In this document: piece by piece, positions 60,233 through 64,000 of the stretch
Numbering within the stretch: position 1 is the first letter of the stretch
How the letters are laid out: each line of letters starts with the position of its first letter
DNA from: RGIG1995 sp045652425
Lineage (GTDB): Bacteria > Bacillota > Clostridia > Oscillospirales > CAG-272
DNA length: 64,000 nucleotides
Direction: 5' to 3'
Assembly (NCBI GenBank): GCA_045652425.1
Contig: JAZRUG010000032.1
Coordinates: forward strand, 111,930-175,929
Position numbers and translations under genes: made by a program
The notes under the pieces: generated by a model
The model's database searches: none
Seen by the model: the letters and a program-made list of their open reading frames with translations, nothing else
What the model was told of the DNA's origin: nothing

Positions 60233-61125
60233 TTTACGCTCGATATTCATCGGACAATCAGCGTGAAGAGAGTATAGACGGGCAACTTCGTGAATGTATG
60301 GAATTTGCCAAATACAACGAAATGACTGTTGTTAATACATATATTGACCGCGCACTGTCTGCCAAACCAGATAATCGTCCTGAGTTTCAGCGAATGATAA
60401 AGGATAGCTACAAATGCAACTTTGATGTAGTTATCGTTTGGAAGTTAGACCGCTTTGCACGTAATCGCTATGACTCAGCACACTACAAAGCACTTCTAAA
60501 AAAGAATCGCGTGCGTGTGGTGTCTGCTAAAGAAACTATTTCTGAAGGCGCAGAGGGCATTCTGTTGGAATCCTTACTTGAAGGCTACGCAGAATACTAC
60601 TCCGTAGAACTTGCCGAAAAAGTCAAACGAGGACTTACAGAAAACGCTCTGAAAGGTGTTTGGAACGGCGGTACGGTTCCTTTCGGTTATGTCGTCAACA
60701 AGCAAACTCAGAAGTTGGAGATCAACCCACTTGCCGCAGAGGTTGTCCGTGAAATCTTTGATATGGCTTATGATGGCAAGACAGTCAAAGAGATTCATCG
60801 TTATTTAGAAGAAAAGAATGTCACACGTTCTAACGGAAAACCGCTCCGCTATAATGCAGTACGCTATATTCTCTCCAATCGCACGTACATAGGCGAATAC
60901 AATCATTCGGGTGTATTAATTGAAGATGGGGTTCCCGCAATCATTGAAAAGGATCGTTTTGAAAGGGTTCAAAGTGAATTGAAAAAGAACTCCAAGGCAC
61001 CGGCACGACACACAGCAGACGATGATTATCTTCTCACAATGAAATTGTTCTGCGGTAAATGCGGGGCAATGATGGTAGCACAGGCAGGCACAAGCCACAC
61101 AGGATATGTGTGTTTCTGCCGGTAA
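60220..61125 (+). pseudogene. Large serine recombinase, lacking a standard start and truncated
   Basis: The frame encodes the N-terminus of a large serine recombinase, with AVIYARYSSDNQREESIDGQL (the catalytic Ser is in YARYSS) lying before the first ATG (60298), which would cut it off. No ATG, GTG or TTG occurs in frame between the last stop (60211) and 60298; only ACG at 60220 or ATT at 60232 could serve. The recombinase domain (GVWNGGTVPFGYVVNKQ) follows and then the zinc ribbon start LFCGKCGAMM, after which the protein ends early (GYVCFCR) instead of continuing 150-200 residues. Hence broken at both ends, or translated by an unusual start and truncated. Confidence 0.8.
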
Positions 61126-61262
61126 TTCAATGCTTTTTAATCAAGTCCGTTATGAACACCCGCACCACCGGCAGTGCCGGCTCCCAATCTCGGGTGTCGT
61201 TACTGCCGTTTTTTTATTTATCACACGAGGGCGAAGTTCTGTATTGCCACTTGTACCAAATT
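61126..61262. other. Right junction of the island, no gene
   Basis: No gene is supported. It contains TCAAGTCCGTTATGAACACCC, which resembles the tRNA-Leu 3' end with an insertion, and nested inverted repeats (ACACCCG with CGGGTGT; CGGCAGT with ACTGCCG followed by TTTTTTT, 61168-61219) that look like a terminator. Confidence 0.35.
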
Positions 61263-61295
61263 AGAGAGGATATGGACAATGCCCATATCCTCTCT
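61263..61295. repeat. Dispersed palindrome, copy 2
   Basis: AGAGAGGATATGG-ACAATGC-CCATATCCTCTCT, perfect 13-base arms, followed by GATTA. Shares the core GGATATGG/CCATATCC and its flanks with the palindrome at 38567. Confidence 0.6.
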
Positions 61296-61307
61296 GATTA
61301 TATTCAA

Positions 61308-61340
61308 AAAATAACCCCGACTTTCAAAGCCGAGGTTATA
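61308..61340 (-). terminator. Terminator of the small membrane protein gene
   Basis: ATAACC and GGTTAT arms with a T run on the minus strand beyond the stem. Confidence 0.6.
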
Positions 61341-61345
61341 ATTTT

Positions 61346-61750
61346 TTATTCAAACATCTTATCAATAAATGCAATCTTTATTGCTTTTTTGTTGTATGAT
61401 GCCAATGCAAACAATGCAAATACTACTACCTTCAAAACATAAAGCACTGAATCAAAGAAATTGAAAATCCTGTGGATTACGTCAATGTTAAAGTATACTG
61501 TAAATATCGAAATAAAACTTTCAATCACATTTATAATGTTAGGAATAAAGTTTATTACGATAGATGCAAGTGAAAATACCAACATTAATACAACCGTCTT
61601 AACAGCCACACCCTTCAAAAATTTGTCTTCCTCTGCAAAAAGTATGTAACCTGCCATTACAATTGCTGCTACGTATCCGCCCATCCAGCCGCCAAGAACC
61701 ATTATTATAGCCATAAGCGCTACAGGCAATCCAAGTTTTGTCTTTTCCAT
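61346..61750 (-). CDS. Small membrane protein, unknown
   Basis: A 134-residue protein with about four hydrophobic segments (roughly 8-22, 25-40, 50-70 and 100-118) and no recognisable motif. The ATG follows AAGGAG. It comes 36 bases after the GH20 gene on the same strand, so it should be co-transcribed with it. No family known to me. Confidence 0.6.
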   Translation of the reverse strand: MEKTKLGLPVALMAIIMVLGGWMGGYVAAIVMAGYILFAEEDKFLKGVAVKTVVLMLVFSLASIVINFIPNIINVIESFISIFTVYFNIDVIHRIFNFFDSVLYVLKVVVFALFALASYNKKAIKIAFIDKMFE

Positions 61751-61786
61751 AAATGTCTTTCTCCTTTTTATATTTAAATTAATATT

Positions 61787-63688
61787 TTAAAATCTGCTAA
61801 GTATATTCGCCGTAACTATATCACACCAATAATGCAAGTGATTCAAAGCTAAACCGTCCTTTTCGGGTAAATACGGAATTCTCTCAACTTCAAGTTCCGG
61901 TATAGACTCCGTCTTGCCCGAAATATAGTCAAGCAATACCGTTCTAATTGTCTTTGCTCTCTGAATAAGTCCACCAAAACGGATATCTATAACTTCAAAA
62001 CCGCAAGGTCTGTTATATTTATCCCACTGCGCTTTGTTAGCTATATAGTACTTTTCATATCTCTTAACAAGCTCGGGTAATACTACATCTGCATATTCCT
62101 GCAACGCCTCTTTATCCTTTGCATCATAAGCCTTCTTAATATTTACACCGAGTGCCGCCTTAATCTTAAGTACCGAACAAAGCGCTGAAAGAGTCTTAAA
62201 GAACTCTTCGTACCCCTTATTTCTCTTGCCGAGCTTCTTCATATACTCTTCCCGCTCTGCAAAGTGCTTCTCTATTCCCTCGGGAATATGACAATCGTAC
62301 TTGCCATTAAGAATATCCTGATAAAGCATATACTTGTAAGGATTTGCAATATCTTTTGCAAAGTTATCTCTTGAGGGAACATTGTTAACCTGTTCCATTT
62401 CAAGAAAATCTTTATAAGATGCGCCCGTACACGTCTTCATTCTTATTTCAGCATATTCGTCTGTTGTGTTTCCACTCCAACATGCCTCTGCATATATCTG
62501 AAGTGTCGGCAATGTTGCAAAATGAGGACATTCGGAACCGTCATCGCCCCACATTGTTATCCAAGCCTCTTTACAACCCTTGTTTATACAACAGTCAGTT
62601 GCTGCCCTCGCAGATTCAACGGAGAATGCGTTAAGGGGTACAACACCGTACCAGCACACAGCACCACCGGCAAAGCCCGTTTCATTATTCTTGAAGCAAG
62701 CGTGCAGGTCGAACATATGGTTATATCTGTTTCTGTCTATTGAGTAGTAATCCCAGTAAAGAAGCTTCAAACCTTCAGGCACAAGCGAAACTATATCCTC
62801 GGGTATGATTTCTAAATCTTTTCTGTAATATCCCCCCGTAGAGTTAAGAGCAGGAACCATTCTGAAGAACATATCGCTCCAAATCATAGGCTCAAGCCCT
62901 CTCGCCTTGCATTTGTTTACAACGTTTTCAAGGTGCTTTTTCATTATCTCGGAACGAGGAGTATAGCCGTTCTTTTGCATATATGTACCGCAACCGAGCA
63001 AGAAAGCTTCATCCATACCCAAATTTATCTTTCTTGAACGGAAATTATTAGCACAAGTATCAAGCATATCATCTATAAGCTTTTCTACCTTTTCATCGCC
63101 GACCAAGAGAATACCGTCAACGTCACGAAGCGGTGCCATAGTCGCGTTAAGGAATAATGTTCTGAGATGCGCCAAAGTCTGTATACAAGGCACAAGCTCT
63201 ATTCCCATAAGATTGGCATAATCGTCAATCTCTTTTATTTCTTCCTTCGTATATCTGCCTCTCATATAGCCAAAATACGGCTGTGCTTCAATCTCATAAG
63301 TATCTTCGGTATAAAGCATCATAGCATTCAAGCCCATCAATGCATTTATGCGTATCCACTCTTTCAAAGACTTTACGGTAAGCATTGCGTTTCTTGAACA
63401 GTCAGGCATCGTTCCAAGATAGTTAAATTTTGGAGTTTCTTCTATATCAAGAGTCTTTTTCTTTAAATTTTCAACAAGGAGACCTACCGCTCTCATAAGA
63501 GATATTCTTGTGGAAAATTCAATAGTATACCCTTTTGAATCTTTGCTTATCTTAAGTCCTTCAGGTCTTCTTTTCAACATAACAGGTGTTCCTGAAGCAT
63601 CGTCAACGGTATTAAGCTTCGGAAGTATTTCATTAATCGCCTTCATTTCAGGCGAAGTCTTATCAGTCAAAAAATAAAGTTTATTCAT
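61787..63688 (-). CDS. Family 20 glycosyl hydrolase (beta-N-acetylhexosaminidase)
   Basis: Removes terminal GlcNAc or GalNAc from oligosaccharides. The catalytic barrel begins about residue 90; the Asp-Glu pair of the GH20 substrate-assisted mechanism is in NLGMDEAFLL (Asp226-Glu227). An N-terminal beta domain precedes it (about 1-85). No signal peptide, so intracellular. 633 residues. A conserved-looking TMPDCSRNAMLTVKSLKE opens the barrel. It belongs to the GH20 group without secretion signal seen in gut Firmicutes. Confidence 0.87.
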   Translation of the reverse strand: MNKLYFLTDKTSPEMKAINEILPKLNTVDDASGTPVMLKRRPEGLKISKDSKGYTIEFSTRISLMRAVGLLVENLKKKTLDIEETPKFNYLGTMPDCSRNAMLTVKSLKEWIRINALMGLNAMMLYTEDTYEIEAQPYFGYMRGRYTKEEIKEIDDYANLMGIELVPCIQTLAHLRTLFLNATMAPLRDVDGILLVGDEKVEKLIDDMLDTCANNFRSRKINLGMDEAFLLGCGTYMQKNGYTPRSEIMKKHLENVVNKCKARGLEPMIWSDMFFRMVPALNSTGGYYRKDLEIIPEDIVSLVPEGLKLLYWDYYSIDRNRYNHMFDLHACFKNNETGFAGGAVCWYGVVPLNAFSVESARAATDCCINKGCKEAWITMWGDDGSECPHFATLPTLQIYAEACWSGNTTDEYAEIRMKTCTGASYKDFLEMEQVNNVPSRDNFAKDIANPYKYMLYQDILNGKYDCHIPEGIEKHFAEREEYMKKLGKRNKGYEEFFKTLSALCSVLKIKAALGVNIKKAYDAKDKEALQEYADVVLPELVKRYEKYYIANKAQWDKYNRPCGFEVIDIRFGGLIQRAKTIRTVLLDYISGKTESIPELEVERIPYLPEKDGLALNHLHYWCDIVTANILSRF

Positions 63689-63729
63689 ACTCTCTTTACC
63701 TTTCCATATGTCCCCTTTGAGTTAATATG

Positions 63730-63758
63730 ATTATAACATTTTGCAATTAAAAAGTCAA
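63730..63758 (-). promoter_or_regulatory. Promoter of the GH20 gene
   Basis: Minus strand TTGACT (63758-63753), 17-base spacer, TATAAT (63735-63730). Confidence 0.75.
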
Positions 63759-63789
63759 CCAAAACAATGGGTTTTGAGAAATAAAAGCA

Positions 63790-64000
63790 ATATATGGTTA
63801 CAAAACAAATATACAAAATGCAACAAATGGCCATATGCTCTCATACGCCGCACAAAAACATAATCATAACCACCGGCTAAGCCGGTGGTTTGCACAGGCG
63901 TATAACGCCATATTACTGGCGGGGCTGAAAGCCCACCGAATAATCTGCCAGCCGCAAGCGGTCTCAAGCTACCGCTAAAGCGGTTGGCTTATTTTTTGCT
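63790..64000. mobile_element. Hairpin-rich sequence, possible end of an IS200/IS605-type element
   Basis: A perfect hairpin AACCACCGGC-TTA-GCCGGTGGTT (minus-strand reading) with further small stems (GGCG...CGCC, CCGCAAGCGG, CCGCTAAAGCGG) fills the edge of the window. Such terminal hairpins are typical of IS200/IS605 elements, whose coding part would be beyond 64000. No transposase can be seen, so this is only suggestive. Confidence 0.4.

Larger units (their letters stand above)
53358..61170. mobile_element. Putative integrative island next to tRNA-Leu(CAG)
   Basis: Immediately behind the 3' end of the tRNA lie a small ORF and a tyrosine integrase pointing toward the tRNA, then cargo, a resolvase, an XRE regulator and a broken large serine recombinase; after about 61.2 kb chromosome-like genes resume. 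A possible right end at about 61141-61167 contains TCAAGTCC, GTTA and ACCCGCACCA in the same order as the tRNA 3' end, but with an internal insertion, so a decayed attR is only a guess. The first boundary is firm, the second is not. Confidence 0.6.

Noticed and set aside
60298..61125. Recombinase starting at the first ATG
   Set aside because: This start omits the conserved YARYSS catalytic serine that is plainly encoded just upstream in the same frame.
61059..61442. 127-residue plus-strand frame at the right junction
   Set aside because: Overlaps the recombinase end, hairpins and a terminator; no ribosome site.
63755..63967. 70-residue minus-strand frame at the right edge
   Set aside because: It lies over the hairpin series and the GH20 promoter, so it is most likely non-coding element sequence.

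Overview
The window looks like a low-GC Gram-positive genome of the Clostridia, probably an uncultured gut Oscillospiraceae-like bacterium. Signs are the AT-rich sequence, strong GAGG-type ribosome binding sites, near-consensus sigma-A promoters with 17-base spacers, a T-box leader, and WhiA, RapZ, ArgR, BlaI/M56 and a sodium-pump decarboxylase. I could not run any search, so all family names come from reading motifs.

Layout. 1-4.2 kb: glycogen genes (glgB-glgC facing left, malQ facing right). 4.2-7.2 kb: a membrane protein, a DUF4358-type lipoprotein, an SPFH/HflC-like protein and a TspO homologue. 7.2-23.9 kb: a long leftward housekeeping block, nusB, TsaD-like, xseA, xseB, ispA, tlyA, nadK, argR, recN, then murB, rapZ, whiA, dnaE and a class A penicillin-binding protein. 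24.1-26.3 kb: a rightward group with a DUF4432 protein, a small membrane protein, a PqqD-like protein and an S26-like peptidase. 26.3-34.9 kb: a CvpA-like membrane protein and a compact shikimate/phenylalanine operon pheA-aroB-aroC-aroE/K fusion-aroQ-aroA-DAHP synthase. 35.1-38.5 kb: a four-gene sodium-pumping decarboxylase (gamma, biotin carrier, beta, alpha); the biotin ligase that could charge it is at 41.8 kb. 38.6-41.7 kb: a BlaI/M56 sensor pair with two visible operators. 42.5-43.5 kb: a mirrored hairpin array, tRNA-Leu(CAA) and a decayed aspartase gene. 43.5-48 kb: asd under a T-box, cdd, a DUF6179/DUF6323-like pair and an SGNH hydrolase. 48.1-53.2 kb: three tandem cytosolic NodB-like deacetylase paralogues and an NlpC/P60-like protein.

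53.3-about 61.2 kb is an accessory island beside tRNA-Leu(CAG). It carries a tyrosine integrase pointing at the tRNA, about 1.5 kb of non-coding DNA with a six-copy 13-bp repeat alternating with unrelated hairpins, a PASTA membrane protein, an acyl-CoA-ligase-like enzyme, a serine resolvase, an XRE regulator and a decayed large serine recombinase. 61.3-63.7 kb returns to chromosomal-looking genes (a small membrane protein and a GH20 hexosaminidase). The right edge enters a hairpin-rich sequence that may be the end of an IS200/IS605-type element.

The most unusual items are the repeat/hairpin cassette array in the island, the palindromes flanking the island's ligase gene, the NodB-like triplet with its NlpC/P60-like neighbour, and the PqqD/S26-peptidase pair without a visible partner.
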